A DNA stretch of 47,300 nt, from the NCBI GenBank assembly GCA_015063605.1, contig SVTV01000022.1, forward strand, positions 1 to 47,300. The letters run 5' to 3'. The position numbers and the translations under genes were made by a program. Below are positions 34,080 through 43,644 of this stretch, piece by piece. The DNA is from Oscillospiraceae bacterium. GTDB taxonomy: Bacteria; Bacillota; Clostridia; Oscillospirales; SIG627. Every line of letters starts with the position of its first letter. Within the stretch, counting starts at the first letter, position 1. The notes below the pieces were generated by a model that was not told the origin of the DNA, made no database searches, and saw only the letters and a program-made list of their open reading frames with translations.

Positions 34080-34532
34080 ATGGCTAACAACCAAGGAATA
34101 AAGATAATAGCGAAAAACAGAAAGGCATATCACGATTATTTCGTTGAAGAAACTTATGAAGCGGGTGTTGAGCTTTGCGGAACGGAGGTAAAATCCGTAA
34201 GACTCGGCGAAATAAACCTTAAGGACTCATTCTGCGAAGTATCAAAGGGTGAGGTATATGCCTTGAATATTCACATAAGCCCTTATGAAAAAGGAAACAT
34301 ATTCAACAGAGATCCATTGAGAAAGCGTCGTCTTCTTCTCCATAAAAGAGAGATCCTGAAGCTTGGCGGCCACGTTGCAAGAGAGGGTTATTCCATAATT
34401 CCTCTTTCCGTATACTTAAAGGGCAGTCTTATCAAAATGGAGATAGGAATGTGTAAGGGTAAAAAGCTTTACGATAAGCGTGATACCGAAATAAAGAAAC
34501 AGCGTCAGAGAGATGCAGAACGAGGAGAATGA
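34080..34532 (+). CDS. smpB: SsrA-binding protein SmpB
   Basis: A 150-residue small basic protein that binds tmRNA and brings it to stalled ribosomes. Conserved pieces are [53 protein letters not shown] and the basic tail [18 protein letters not shown]. The start follows GAAAGG. The tmRNA gene itself is not in this window. An AT-rich hairpin and the tandem repeats begin immediately at its stop. Confidence 0.96.
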   Translation: MANNQGIKIIAKNRKAYHDYFVEETYEAGVELCGTEVKSVRLGEINLKDSFCEVSKGEVYALNIHISPYEKGNIFNRDPLRKRRLLLHKREILKLGGHVAREGYSIIPLSVYLKGSLIKMEIGMCKGKKLYDKRDTEIKKQRQRDAERGE

Positions 34533-34553
34533 AAAATATTTTCAATATTTTTC
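34531..34553 (+). terminator. AT-rich hairpin at the smpB stop
   Basis: GAAAAATATT (34531-34540), loop TTC, AATATTTTTC (34544-34553) is a perfect ten-pair hairpin that begins inside the smpB stop codon. Its right arm is also the first ten bases of repeat copy 1. It could act as a weak terminator. Confidence 0.45.
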
Positions 34554-34903
34554 ATTCTCATGAAGTTTGAACTTTGCTGTCGAAAGCAGGACAGCAATTT
34601 TGCTTCGCAAAAGCGTTCAAACTTCCCGGTCAGGAATAAATTCGAGATGAGGAAATAATATTTTTCATTCTCATGAAGTTTGAACTTTGCTGTCGAAAGC
34701 AGGACAGCAATTTTGCTTCGCAAAAGCGTTCAAACTTCCCGGTCAGGAATAAATTCGAGATGAGGAAATAATATTTTTCATTCTCATGAAGTTTGAACTT
34801 TGCTGTCGAAAGCAGGACAGCAATTTTGCTTCGCAAAAGCGTTCAAACTTCCCGGTTAGGAATAAATTCGAGATGAGGAAACAATATTTTTCATTCTCAT
34901 GAA
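34544..34903. repeat. Three tandem 113-base repeats with three-way-junction structure
   Basis: Copies span 34544-34656, 34657-34769 and 34770-34882, with a 21-base partial fourth copy to 34903. Copies 1 and 2 are identical; copy 3 differs by two transitions (34856, 34882). In copy 1, GAAGTTTGAAC (34562-34572) pairs with GTTCAAACTTC (34615-34625); inside lie hairpin A, TTGCTGTC/GACAGCAA (34574-34581, 34590-34597), and hairpin B, TTTTGC/GCAAAA (34598-34603, 34607-34612). CTCAT/ATGAG (34557-34561, 34647-34651) can close the unit. The period is not a multiple of three, so it is unlikely to code for protein. Confidence 0.95.
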
Positions 34904-34912
34904 ACTTCGGCT

Positions 34913-34952
34913 TGTCCGTCAAAAACGACTTCCTAAGGAAGTCGGGCGGACA
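34913..34952 (+). other. Two-helix hairpin in the lepA leader
   Basis: TGTCCG (34913-34918) pairs with CGGACA (34947-34952), enclosing a perfect GACTTCC-TAA-GGAAGTC hairpin (34927-34943). It lies between the last repeat and the lepA ribosome site (about 34971-34980). No T-tract follows, so it is more like a leader structure than a terminator. Confidence 0.55.
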
Positions 34953-34994
34953 TATAAAAAGACAGATTATAAAGGAAAGGTCGATTAAAGAAAA

Positions 34995-36794
34995 ATGGCG
35001 AAGAAAATACGTAATTTTTCCATTATAGCACATATAGATCACGGCAAGTCAACTCTTGCCGACAGACTCCTTGAGCTTACCGAAACGGTAAGCAAAAGAG
35101 ACATGCAGGATCAGATCCTGGATGACATGGAGTTGGAAAGAGAAAGGGGAATAACCATAAAGGCACGTGCCGTAAGATTTGAATATAAAGCCTCCGACGG
35201 TGAAGTGTATGATCTCAATCTTATTGACACTCCCGGTCACGTAGACTTTAATTATGAAGTTTCCCGTTCTCTTTTCGCTTGCGAGGGAGCGCTTCTTGTG
35301 GTAGACTCTACTCAGGGAATACAGGCTCAGACTCTTGCAAACGCATATCTTGCAATAGATAACGATCTTGAAATAGTACCCGTCATCAATAAGATTGACC
35401 TTCCCGCAGCCGATATAGAAGGCGCAAAGAACGAAATAGAGGAAATAATAGGCATACCTGCTGATGAGGCACCCTGTATTTCCGCAAAAACGGGTCAGAA
35501 TATCCGTGACGTCCTTGAAGCGGTGGTTAAATTTATTCCCGCTCCCGAGGATAAGGATGATCTTCCCACAAAGGCTATCGTATTCGATTCCTATTATGAT
35601 TCTTATAAGGGTGTTATCGTTTATTTCAGACTCTTTGAGGGCGTTATGAAAAAGGGCGACATAGTCAGAATGATGTCAAACGGTGCTGAATTCGAGATAG
35701 TGGAATTGGGATATCTCAGACCCTTCGGGTTTGATCCCGTTGATGAGGTTCGGTCCGGAGAGGTCGGTTATTTTACTGCTTCCATAAAGAATGTTTCTCT
35801 TACAAGTGTCGGCGATACGGTTACAAATGCCGCAGCGCCCACAGAAACTCCTTTTGCGGGATTCAAGCAGGCACAGCCCGTTGTTTTCAGCGGTGTTTAT
35901 CCCGCAGACGGAGCAAAGTATCCGGATCTCAGAGATGCACTTGAAAAGCTCAGATTAAATGATGCGGCGCTTTCCTTTGAGCCCGAGACCTCCGCTGCTC
36001 TCGGCTTCGGATTCCGTTGCGGCTTTTTGGGTCTTCTCCACATGGAGATAATACAGGAAAGACTCGAAAGAGAGTTTAACCTCGATCTTATAACCACCGC
36101 TCCCAGCGTTATATATAAGGTAGAGCTGACAAACGGTGAAATGATGGTTATAGACAACCCCACAAATTATCCTTCGGCGGATACCATTAAGACCGCTTAT
36201 GAGCCCATAGTAAAGGCTTCCATCATAACTCCCACGGAATTTGTCGGAAATATCATGGAGCTGTGCCAGGACAGAAGAGGTAGATTTGAGGATATGAAGT
36301 ATCTTACGGGAAACCGTGCTGAGCTTCATTATCACATGCCTTTAAACGAGATAGTATATGACTTTTTCGACGCGTTGAAATCAAAGAGCAAGGGATATGC
36401 ATCCCTTGACTATGAGGATGTTGAATATGAAAAGTCGAACCTCGTAAAGCTTGATATCCTTCTCAATGGCGAGATCGTCGATGCTCTTTCATTTATTGTT
36501 CATTCGGAAAAAGCTTATCCCAGAGCAAGAAGGATCGCGGAAAAGCTGAAGGACAATATACCGCGCCAGCTTTTCGAGATACCGATTCAGGCTGCAGTTG
36601 GCGGAAGAATAATAGCCCGCGAGACTGTCAAAGCAATGAGAAAAGACGTTCTTGCAAAATGCTACGGCGGCGATATCACAAGAAAGAAAAAGCTTCTTGA
36701 AAAACAGAAGGAAGGTAAAAAGAAGATGCGTTCCCTCGGTTCCGTTGAGCTCGGACAGGAAGCGTTTATGGCAGTTCTCAAGCTTGATGAGTAA
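34995..36794 (+). CDS. lepA: Elongation factor 4 (LepA)
   Basis: A 599-residue ribosome-associated translational GTPase of normal length. G1 is [15 protein letters not shown], the switch region has [14 protein letters not shown]3 is [10 protein letters not shown] and G4 is PVINKIDLP. The unique C-terminal domain ends with [20 protein letters not shown] and [19 protein letters not shown]4 acts on stalled or mis-translocated ribosomes and in subunit assembly. AAAGGAAAGG precedes the ATG at a rather long spacing. The hemW start overlaps its stop. Confidence 0.97.
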   Translation: MAKKIRNFSIIAHIDHGKSTLADRLLELTETVSKRDMQDQILDDMELERERGITIKARAVRFEYKASDGEVYDLNLIDTPGHVDFNYEVSRSLFACEGALLVVDSTQGIQAQTLANAYLAIDNDLEIVPVINKIDLPAADIEGAKNEIEEIIGIPADEAPCISAKTGQNIRDVLEAVVKFIPAPEDKDDLPTKAIVFDSYYDSYKGVIVYFRLFEGVMKKGDIVRMMSNGAEFEIVELGYLRPFGFDPVDEVRSGEVGYFTASIKNVSLTSVGDTVTNAAAPTETPFAGFKQAQPVVFSGVYPADGAKYPDLRDALEKLRLNDAALSFEPETSAALGFGFRCGFLGLLHMEIIQERLEREFNLDLITTAPSVIYKVELTNGEMMVIDNPTNYPSADTIKTAYEPIVKASIITPTEFVGNIMELCQDRRGRFEDMKYLTGNRAELHYHMPLNEIVYDFFDALKSKSKGYASLDYEDVEYEKSNLVKLDILLNGEIVDALSFIVHSEKAYPRARRIAEKLKDNIPRQLFEIPIQAAVGGRIIARETVKAMRKDVLAKCYGGDITRKKKLLEKQKEGKKKMRSLGSVELGQEAFMAVLKLDE

Positions 36795-37959
36795 ACCGAT
36801 AATGAAACCGATTGGAAGGACTTTGATAAAAAAATCGTATGATACCGGTGTGTATATCCATATTCCGTTCTGTTTGCGAAAGTGTCTTTATTGCGATTTT
36901 TATTCCGTTATCGACACGGGTCTCATAGAAAGATATGTGGCGGCACTTGCGGAAAGCATACTTGAAAAAGGCGAATTCTCTTCGGGTAAAAGGGTGGATA
37001 CAGTCTATTTCGGAGGAGGCACTCCATCTCTTATGGAGGTCGCACAGTTTGAAAGAATACTCGATTGCCTTAAGAAAGTATTTGATATTTCAAAGGATGC
37101 CGAAATAACAGCCGAGGTGAATCCTGCAACCGTTGATGATGAAAAGCTTTACGGCATGAGAAGTATCGGTATAAATAGATTGAGCATAGGTATGCAGAGT
37201 GCAGATGACGGGGAACTTTCCGTTCTCGGCAGACTTCACCGTCATTTCGACACGGTAAAGACCTTCAACGATGCAAGGAAAAGCGGATTTGACAACATAA
37301 GCCTCGATCTTATGTATGCACTACCCGAGCATACCGAGGAAAAGTGGCGTCGTTCCTATACAGAAGCGGCACAGCTTTCTCCCGAGCATATTTCGTTTTA
37401 TGCTTTGACACTTTCAGATGAATGTGCTCTTTCAAAAAAGAATTATTTCTATCCGGAAGATGAAGTTCAGTTGAAAATGTATGAGAGTGCTATTGCGTAT
37501 TTGAGGGATTTGGGGTATAATCAATACGAGATATCAAATCTTTCCAAAGAAGGCTATCATTCCCGGCATAATATGAAATATTGGTCACTTGCCGATTACA
37601 TAGGCTTCGGTACATCTGCCCATTCATTGGAAAACGGCAGAAGGTATTACATAAAAGACGATATTTTTTCTTTTATTATGGGTGAATACGATGAGATCAC
37701 CGAGGATATTTGCACCGAGGATGATATGATAAGCGAAAAAATAATGCTTTCGCTCCGTACCACCGACGGACTTGTCTTTGATGAGCTTGATCTTATTTGC
37801 TCAGACAGGAAAAAGCTTACGGCTCTGAAAGAAGAGCTTGTGAGAAAGGTCGAACCTTTTATCGAAAGCGGTCATGCGGTTGCAGATGATATCGGTATAA
37901 GGTTGACCGAAAAAGGATTTTTTATTTCCAACGGCATTATATGCGAGCTTTTGCCGTGA
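36787..37959 (+). CDS. hemW: HemW, radical SAM heme chaperone family
   Basis: A 390-residue radical SAM protein. C29, C33 and C36 in [14 protein letters not shown] bind the 4Fe-4S cluster; [24 protein letters not shown] and [10 protein letters not shown] follow, and the C-terminal HemN_C domain ends [13 protein letters not shown]. HemW lacks coproporphyrinogen oxidase activity in studied cases and is thought to deliver heme; the short N-terminus fits HemW and not HemN. The ATG at 36787 overlaps the lepA stop by eight bases with no clear ribosome site, suggesting coupling; ATG 36802 is an alternative. lepA-hemW is a common Firmicutes gene order. Confidence 0.93.
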   Translation: MSKPIMKPIGRTLIKKSYDTGVYIHIPFCLRKCLYCDFYSVIDTGLIERYVAALAESILEKGEFSSGKRVDTVYFGGGTPSLMEVAQFERILDCLKKVFDISKDAEITAEVNPATVDDEKLYGMRSIGINRLSIGMQSADDGELSVLGRLHRHFDTVKTFNDARKSGFDNISLDLMYALPEHTEEKWRRSYTEAAQLSPEHISFYALTLSDECALSKKNYFYPEDEVQLKMYESAIAYLRDLGYNQYEISNLSKEGYHSRHNMKYWSLADYIGFGTSAHSLENGRRYYIKDDIFSFIMGEYDEITEDICTEDDMISEKIMLSLRTTDGLVFDELDLICSDRKKLTALKEELVRKVEPFIESGHAVADDIGIRLTEKGFFISNGIICELLP

Positions 37960-38008
37960 AAAATTTTGTTGAAAGGAAAGCTTAAAGTGCGGTATTGTGC
38001 ACATAAGC

Positions 38009-38563
38009 ATGGATTTTTTTATGAATTTGAAAAAGATGAGAGTGATCGCATTCCTTCTTGCGGCTTGTTTGACACTTGGCATTTTCGCATCCTGTGAAAG
38101 CGATCCGGGAGATCTTCCCGAGGGGCTTGAACGTATTACCAACGATGCGGTCGATTATTATTTTTATTATCCGGCAGGTTGGACGGTCGATAAAAATGAG
38201 GGGATCATATCCGCTTACGCAAGTATGCAGGACCCTTCAAGCATATCCATAACCGCCTTTACGGCTCCCAACGATTTTGAAAGCCTTGAAAAGTATTTTA
38301 CAGAGGATTACGAAAAGTATTTTACACAGAATTTTTCCAATATCAATTTTACGGAAAGATCTCTGGAGACAAAAATAGGCGAATATCCCGCATACAGATG
38401 CCAGTTTACATCGGATATAGCGGGGAATAGCTATAAGTTCATGCAGGTGCTTTGCGTAAGAGGCGGATATATTTACGTTGTTACATATACATCCGACATC
38501 GAAAGATACGCCGATCATTTTGCTGATATCGAACGTGCTTTAAGCTACATCGCATTCAAATAA
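38009..38563 (+). CDS. Small lipoprotein of unknown function
   Basis: A secreted lipoprotein of about 184 residues. The N-terminus has MNLKKMRVIAFLLAACLTLG and a lipobox IFASC, so the mature protein would begin at that Cys and be tethered outside the membrane. The mature part (VDYYFYYPAGWTVDKNEGII, SISITAF, SIERYADHF-like end) resembles PsbP/DUF1795-type folds by eye. The start could be GTG 37997, ATG 38009 or ATG 38021; none has ideal spacing to GAAAGGAA at about 37971. It lies between hemW and DUF1385 and has no obvious link to either. Confidence 0.78.
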   Translation: MDFFMNLKKMRVIAFLLAACLTLGIFASCESDPGDLPEGLERITNDAVDYYFYYPAGWTVDKNEGIISAYASMQDPSSISITAFTAPNDFESLEKYFTEDYEKYFTQNFSNINFTERSLETKIGEYPAYRCQFTSDIAGNSYKFMQVLCVRGGYIYVVTYTSDIERYADHFADIERALSYIAFK

Positions 38564-38591
38564 TAAGGCAGAAAGGCAGTACTGAACCATT

Positions 38592-39617
38592 ATGAGTGAA
38601 AATATAAAAAAGTGTCCCGTTGAACGTGTAGGCGGTCAGGCGGTCATTGAGGGCGTTATGATGCGCGGACCAAAGAAGTATTCCACGGCTGTACGGATGC
38701 CCGACGGCGGTATCACAAGAGATACACATGACAATAAAACCGTAAAGGATAAGATCAAGATCCTCCGTCTTCCCATACTGCGCGGAATAGTAAATTACAT
38801 CGAAATGATGATATTGGCTTTCTCCACGCTTACCTTTTCGGCGAATGCCGTAGGCTATGAGGAGGAAGAAACGAAGTTCGAGAAGTGGTTGAATGAAAAG
38901 TTCGGTCAGTCTCTCATGACGATCATAACGGCAATAGGCTCCGTTTTGGGTATGGTTCTCGCTTTGTTCCTGTTCATATATCTTCCCGCACTGATTTCCG
39001 ACCTTATTTTAGGCTCGGAAGGCGTGTATTTCGTCAAAAAGCTCGTTGAAGGTGTTATGAAAATAGCTATATTTGTTGGTTATATAGCTCTTATATCCTT
39101 GATGCCTGATATTAAAAGAACCTTCCAATATCACGGTGCCGAGCACAAGACCATATTCTGCTATGAGAGCGGTGAAGCGCTTACCGTTGAAAATGTAAAG
39201 AAAAATAAGAGATTTCACCCGAGATGCGGTACAAGCTATTTGTTTGTTATGATAATTCTCGGTGTAGTTCTTTCTTCCGTCGTACAGATCGACAGCAGAA
39301 TTTTCTACGTTCTCTATAAGGTGCTTACTCTTCCCGTTCTTGTGGGACTCGGTTATGAGATAACGATGATAGCGGGTAAATATGACAATCTTTTTGTTAA
39401 GATAATCACGGCTCCCGGTCTTTGGATGCAGAGACTTACTACCTCCGAGCCCGATGATAAGCAGATAGAGATAGCGATAGTTGCACTTAAATCCGCAATG
39501 CCCCATGTTTTTTCCGAGGAAGAAGTCTTTGAAGGTATAGTGCTTCCCGAAAAGAATGAAAGCGCTGAAGCGAATACCGAAGACGGAGAAGGATCAACAA
39601 ATAATGAAAACGCTTAG
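38592..39617 (+). CDS. DUF1385 (YqhQ-like) membrane protein
   Basis: A 341-residue polytopic protein. VGGQAVIEGVMMRGPKKYS near the start, FQYHGAEHKTIFCYESGE, HPRCGTSYLFVMI and the C-terminal KYDNLFVKIITAPGLWMQRL are the DUF1385 signatures. There are about four membrane helices. The B. subtilis member is YqhQ; its function is not settled. The acidic tail overlaps the prmC start by 14 bases. Its place before prmC is common in Clostridia, often with other ribosome-associated genes. Confidence 0.95.
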   Translation: MSENIKKCPVERVGGQAVIEGVMMRGPKKYSTAVRMPDGGITRDTHDNKTVKDKIKILRLPILRGIVNYIEMMILAFSTLTFSANAVGYEEEETKFEKWLNEKFGQSLMTIITAIGSVLGMVLALFLFIYLPALISDLILGSEGVYFVKKLVEGVMKIAIFVGYIALISLMPDIKRTFQYHGAEHKTIFCYESGEALTVENVKKNKRFHPRCGTSYLFVMIILGVVLSSVVQIDSRIFYVLYKVLTLPVLVGLGYEITMIAGKYDNLFVKIITAPGLWMQRLTTSEPDDKQIEIAIVALKSAMPHVFSEEEVFEGIVLPEKNESAEANTEDGEGSTNNENA

Positions 39618-40455
39618 AGACGCATCCAACGCCTTGAAGCGTCTCTATGAAGCAGCCGAAAGGGATTATTTTTCCTTCGGCTGTTTTCGTGACGCTGTTT
39701 TTTCGAAAAACGGAACGGAAAAAGAAAAATTCTTCATGTATCCGAATACTGCTTTAACCGATGATGAATATAACGGGCTTCTGTCGGACGGAAAGCTTCT
39801 TCTTGACGGATATCCGTTGCAGTATTACCTTGGAACAGAGGAGTTTTGCGGGATCGAATTTGAAGTATCCGAAAATGTGCTTATACCCCGGACGGAGACT
39901 CAGATAATCTCAAGGTATGCCATTGAAAATCTCCCGAAAAACGGCAGATTTGCAGATCTTTGCTGCGGCTCGGGCTGTATCTCTCTTTCCGTTCTTTACC
40001 ACAGAAGAGATACTTTTGCATATGCCGTTGATATTTCAAAATATGCTTTGAAGCTTACGGAAAAAAATGCGGAGCATTTGAAAGTATCGGAAAGAGCAGA
40101 TATAAAACAGTGCGATATACTTAATTCAAGTGAGACGGAAGAATTGATATCCGAAATCGGTTACGGATATCTTGACTGTGTTTTGTCTAATCCGCCTTAC
40201 ATTAAATCGTCACAAATGGAAAAACTTCCCGATAATGTGAAAAGAGAGCCTGCACTTGCACTGGATGGAGGAGAATGTGGCGTGGACTTTTACGGAAGCA
40301 TTGCCGACATTTCTCGTGAGGTATTGAAGCCCGGAGGCTTTTTATATGTTGAATGCGGATGGGGTGACGAGGATTTGGTTACAGATATTGTAAAAGCGAG
40401 AAATTTTTCCGCAGAAATTAAAGAAAAACAATTTATTTTATTTACTAAGCGATAA
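39604..40455 (+). CDS. prmC: Release factor glutamine methyltransferase PrmC
   Basis: A 283-residue SAM-dependent methyltransferase that modifies the GGQ glutamine of release factors. The SAM motif is FADLCCGSGCISLS, and the catalytic VLSNPPYIKS has the NPPY signature. The N-terminal domain (about 1-85) is helical; SYPLQYYLGTEEFCG-type text (QYYLGTEEFCGIEF) and LIPRTETQ precede the core. AGAAGGA supports the ATG at 39604 inside the end of DUF1385. The usual neighbour prfA is not adjacent here; recA follows instead. Confidence 0.94.
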   Translation: MKTLRDASNALKRLYEAAERDYFSFGCFRDAVFSKNGTEKEKFFMYPNTALTDDEYNGLLSDGKLLLDGYPLQYYLGTEEFCGIEFEVSENVLIPRTETQIISRYAIENLPKNGRFADLCCGSGCISLSVLYHRRDTFAYAVDISKYALKLTEKNAEHLKVSERADIKQCDILNSSETEELISEIGYGYLDCVLSNPPYIKSSQMEKLPDNVKREPALALDGGECGVDFYGSIADISREVLKPGGFLYVECGWGDEDLVTDIVKARNFSAEIKEKQFILFTKR

Positions 40456-40461
40456 ATTATA

Positions 40462-40490
40462 TTGCACATAATGAAAAAACGTGTTATAAT
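40462..40490 (+). promoter_or_regulatory. Promoter of the recA gene cluster
   Basis: TTGCAC (40462-40467), 17 bases, TATAAT (40485-40490), 91 bases before recA. No Firmicutes-type LexA box (GAAC-N4-GTTC) is visible between 40456 and 40580. Confidence 0.78.
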
Positions 40491-40580
40491 ATTATAGATA
40501 TGAAAATAGGATGCCTGTACTCTTTTGAGATCAAAGGTGTCCGAACTTGAAATATTTACATGGGAAAGGAATTTACATAG

Positions 40581-41726
40581 ATGTCTGCAAAAAAAGCTGC
40601 TACCAAAAAAAGTGAATTGAACGATGAGCTTGAAGAAGGCGTAAGCCCGGAAGAAGCCAAGAAAAAAGCGATAGCCACAGCCCTTGGTCAGATAGAAAAG
40701 AAATACGGTAAGGGCGCCATCATGAAGCTTGGAGAAAATGTGGGAATGAATGTAAGCTCCGTTTCCACAGGTTCTATTTCTCTTGACCTTGCCCTCGGAA
40801 TCGGCGGTGTTCCCAGAGGAAGAATTGTAGAGATATACGGTCCCGAATCCTCGGGTAAAACTACTGTTGCTCTCCATATCATAGCGGAGGTGCAGAAAAA
40901 GGGCGGAATAGGTGCGTTTATAGATGCCGAGCACGCTCTTGATCCCGGATACGCGAAGGCATTGGGTGTTGATATAGATAACCTTCTCGTTTCTCAGCCC
41001 GATAACGGTGAGCAGGCTCTTGAAATAGCTGAGTCTCTTGTCAGAAGCGATGCTGTCGATGCGATAATCATCGACTCCGTTGCGGCTCTCGTTCCCAAAT
41101 CCGAAATAGAAGGCGATATGGGTCAGTCCTCGGTGGGTGTTCAGGCGCGTCTTATGTCTCAGGCGTTGAGAAAAATCTCCGGCGCTGTTGCAAAGAGCAA
41201 ATGCGTACTTATATTCATTAACCAGCTCCGTGAAAAGGTTGGCGTAATGTACGGCAATCCCGAGGTAACAACGGGCGGTAAGGCTCTTAAATTCTATGCG
41301 TCTGTAAGAATAGACGTTAGAAAGGGCGAACAGATAAAGGAAAAGACCGAGATAGTCGGTAATCATATAAAGGCAAGAATAGTAAAGAACAAGGTTGCTC
41401 CTCCCTTTAAGGTAGCCGAATTCGATATCCTTTACGGTATCGGTATCAGCAAGGAAAGCGAGCTTGTTGATATGGGTGCGGTTCTCGGAGTCGTTCAAAA
41501 GAGCGGTGCGTGGTTCTCTTACGAGGGTACCCGTATAGGTCAGGGCAGAGACAATGCAAGACAGTTCCTTCGCGATAATCCCGAAATAGCGGAAGAGATC
41601 GAGGAAAAGATCAGAGCATTGGCTTCAAACGGTGCTATGGAGGATACCGATTTTGACGATGATGACCGCCTTGATGATGACGATCTCGAAAACGATGATG
41701 ATGAGCTTTTCGGAGATGATGAGTGA
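40581..41726 (+). CDS. recA: Recombinase RecA
   Basis: A 381-residue recombinase. Walker A is GPESSGKTT (87-95), followed by [20 protein letters not shown], the L1 region [21 protein letters not shown]2 around [20 protein letters not shown] and ALKFYASVR. Both ends are extended: a Lys/Glu-rich N-terminal lead of about 30 residues and an acidic tail ([18 protein letters not shown]) that in other RecA proteins restrains DNA binding. GGAAAGG precedes the ATG. recX follows directly, the usual pairing. Confidence 0.98.
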   Translation: MSAKKAATKKSELNDELEEGVSPEEAKKKAIATALGQIEKKYGKGAIMKLGENVGMNVSSVSTGSISLDLALGIGGVPRGRIVEIYGPESSGKTTVALHIIAEVQKKGGIGAFIDAEHALDPGYAKALGVDIDNLLVSQPDNGEQALEIAESLVRSDAVDAIIIDSVAALVPKSEIEGDMGQSSVGVQARLMSQALRKISGAVAKSKCVLIFINQLREKVGVMYGNPEVTTGGKALKFYASVRIDVRKGEQIKEKTEIVGNHIKARIVKNKVAPPFKVAEFDILYGIGISKESELVDMGAVLGVVQKSGAWFSYEGTRIGQGRDNARQFLRDNPEIAEEIEEKIRALASNGAMEDTDFDDDDRLDDDDLENDDDELFGDDE

Positions 41727-41749
41727 TTCTTTCACTCTGACGGCTTAAT

Positions 41750-42247
41750 ATGTCAAACAACGAAAGCGAACACATCAGAATAAAGGCCTTGAATATAATG
41801 TCTGCGGGAGAAAACACTCCCCGCGGTCTTTATGAGAAGCTGAAGGAAAAGCTTCCGTATGCCGATAAGAGCATTATCAAGACCGAAATACGCAGACTGA
41901 TGGAAGAAGGTATAGTGGACGAAAACAGATACGGTGAGCGTTTCATTGAGTTGTGTAAAAATAAATTGTACGGTCACAGAAGAATAGAAACTGAGCTTAC
42001 CGCAAAAAAGTTTTCGGAGAAGTATATTGAACGTTCTCGCATGCTTATCCTTTCCGATGAAGACGAAAGAGCATTTGAACTTGCTTCCCGTAAATTTGAT
42101 TCAATGCCGGAAGTTTTCGATAAGATCGAAGCGCAGAAGCAGGTACAGAAGGTCTTTGCGTATATGATGCGTATGGGATATGATACAGATACGATAAAAA
42201 AAGCCGCGGCATTATATAAAGAGCGGCTTGACGAAAATGAAGATTAA
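41750..42247 (+). CDS. recX: Regulatory protein RecX
   Basis: A 165-residue, highly charged helical protein of the RecX family with repeats of the three-helix type (about 10-60, 65-110, 120-160), including LYEKLKEKL, GIVDENRYGERFIELCKN and VFAYMMRMGYDTDTI. RecX limits or modulates RecA filament growth. It starts 23 bases after recA with a poor ribosome site, so translation may depend on recA read-through. The length is normal. Confidence 0.92.
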   Translation: MSNNESEHIRIKALNIMSAGENTPRGLYEKLKEKLPYADKSIIKTEIRRLMEEGIVDENRYGERFIELCKNKLYGHRRIETELTAKKFSEKYIERSRMLILSDEDERAFELASRKFDSMPEVFDKIEAQKQVQKVFAYMMRMGYDTDTIKKAAALYKERLDENED

Positions 42248-42269
42248 ATAAAGAGCGTGAGGTGTTTCT

Positions 42270-43610
42270 TTGAGCACTAAGGTAGGATTTATTACTATGG
42301 GTTGTCCCAAAAATCAGGTGGATACGGAGCTTATGCTTTCCCGCCTTGAGGAAAAGGGATATGAGATAGTTGAAGAAGATATTGAAGCGGATGTAATGAT
42401 CTGCAATACTTGTGCTTTTATCAAAAGCGCAAAGGAAGAGTCGATAGAGGCTATAATGGACTTGGGTTGGCTCAAAAAGAACAGAGAGCTTAAGGGTATC
42501 GTCGTAACGGGATGTCTTGCTCAGAGGTATTATGACGAGATAAAGGAACAGCTTCCGGAAGTGGACTGTGTTCTCGGTCTCGGTGCCGAAGCGGATATAT
42601 GCGAGGCTGTCGAAAAAATCATGAGCGGTGAAGAGTACAACGGCAAGAAAACAGCTCCCGAAGAGCTTGTGATCGAAGGCAGCAGAGTTCTTTCAACTCC
42701 CGAATATTATGCATATCTGAAAATAGCCGAAGGATGCGATAATCGCTGTGCTTATTGCGCTATTCCCGGCATCAGAGGCAGATTCAGATCAAGACCCATG
42801 GAAAGTATTATCGAGGAAGCAAGACAGCTCTCATCGATAGGAGTTAAGGAAATATGCATAGTCGCTCAGGATACTACGAGATACGGTCTTGATCTTTACG
42901 GTGATTATAAGCTTGCGGAGCTTCTCGAAAAGCTTTGTACAGATGATAAGATCACATTTGAGTGGATAAGACTTATGTATTGCTATCCCGATAAGATCAC
43001 CGATGAGCTTTGCGAGGTAATTGCGAAGTACGATAAAATAGCGAAATACATAGATCTTCCCATTCAGCATATCAGCGATAAGGTTCTTACCGCAATGAAT
43101 CGTCACGGCGGCTCCGATGCAATAAAGACATCTGTCAAAAAGCTCAGAGCCAAGGTTCCCGATATCGCTATCAGAACAACGGTTCTTGTGGGATTCCCCG
43201 GTGAGACCGACAAGGATGTAAAAGAGCTTAAGGATTATATATCAGAGACAAAATTTACTCGTCTCGGTGCATTTGCATATTCCCGCGAGGAGGGAACCCC
43301 CGCCTATTCCTTTGATAAGCGAGTAAGCGAGAAGACCAAGGAGCTTCGTGTTGAGAATATAATGGATAAACAGTATTCAATTCAGCTTGAAGCCAATGAG
43401 GCTATGATAGGAAAGAAGCTCCGTGTTCTCTGCGAAGGCTTCGATAAGGTAAGTGAGTGCTATTTCGGAAGAACGCAGTACCATGCTCCCGAAATCGACG
43501 GCGGTGTGTACTTCACATCCGCACGAAAGCTTACAGAGGGTGAATTCGTAAACGTTCTTATAGAAGACGTAATGGATTACGATCTTGTCGGAAGAGCGGT
43601 AAGATCGTAA
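42270..43610 (+). CDS. rimO: Ribosomal protein S12 methylthiotransferase RimO
   Basis: A 446-residue enzyme that adds a methylthio group to an Asp of ribosomal protein S12. The N-terminal MTTase domain has Cys12 in ITMGCPKNQVDTE, C45/C48 in MICNTCAF and VVTGCLAQRY; the radical SAM site is EGCDNRCAYCAIPG; a TRAM domain ends the protein. KVGFITMGCPKNQVDTELM distinguishes RimO from MiaB. It uses a TTG start at 42270 with GAGGTG at good spacing. Confidence 0.96.
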   Translation: MSTKVGFITMGCPKNQVDTELMLSRLEEKGYEIVEEDIEADVMICNTCAFIKSAKEESIEAIMDLGWLKKNRELKGIVVTGCLAQRYYDEIKEQLPEVDCVLGLGAEADICEAVEKIMSGEEYNGKKTAPEELVIEGSRVLSTPEYYAYLKIAEGCDNRCAYCAIPGIRGRFRSRPMESIIEEARQLSSIGVKEICIVAQDTTRYGLDLYGDYKLAELLEKLCTDDKITFEWIRLMYCYPDKITDELCEVIAKYDKIAKYIDLPIQHISDKVLTAMNRHGGSDAIKTSVKKLRAKVPDIAIRTTVLVGFPGETDKDVKELKDYISETKFTRLGAFAYSREEGTPAYSFDKRVSEKTKELRVENIMDKQYSIQLEANEAMIGKKLRVLCEGFDKVSECYFGRTQYHAPEIDGGVYFTSARKLTEGEFVNVLIEDVMDYDLVGRAVRS

Positions 43611-43644
43611 AAGCATAAAAAAACACCGAAAGGATTAGTTGATA

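Noticed and set aside
34544..34903. CRISPR array
   Set aside because: The copies are contiguous 113-base units without unique spacers, and there are no cas genes.
34505..35042. Three similar minus-strand open frames across the repeats
   Set aside because: They arise because the same 113-base unit is read in each copy; the frame shifts from copy to copy, no ribosome site precedes them, and the bases are fully explained by RNA/DNA stem structure.
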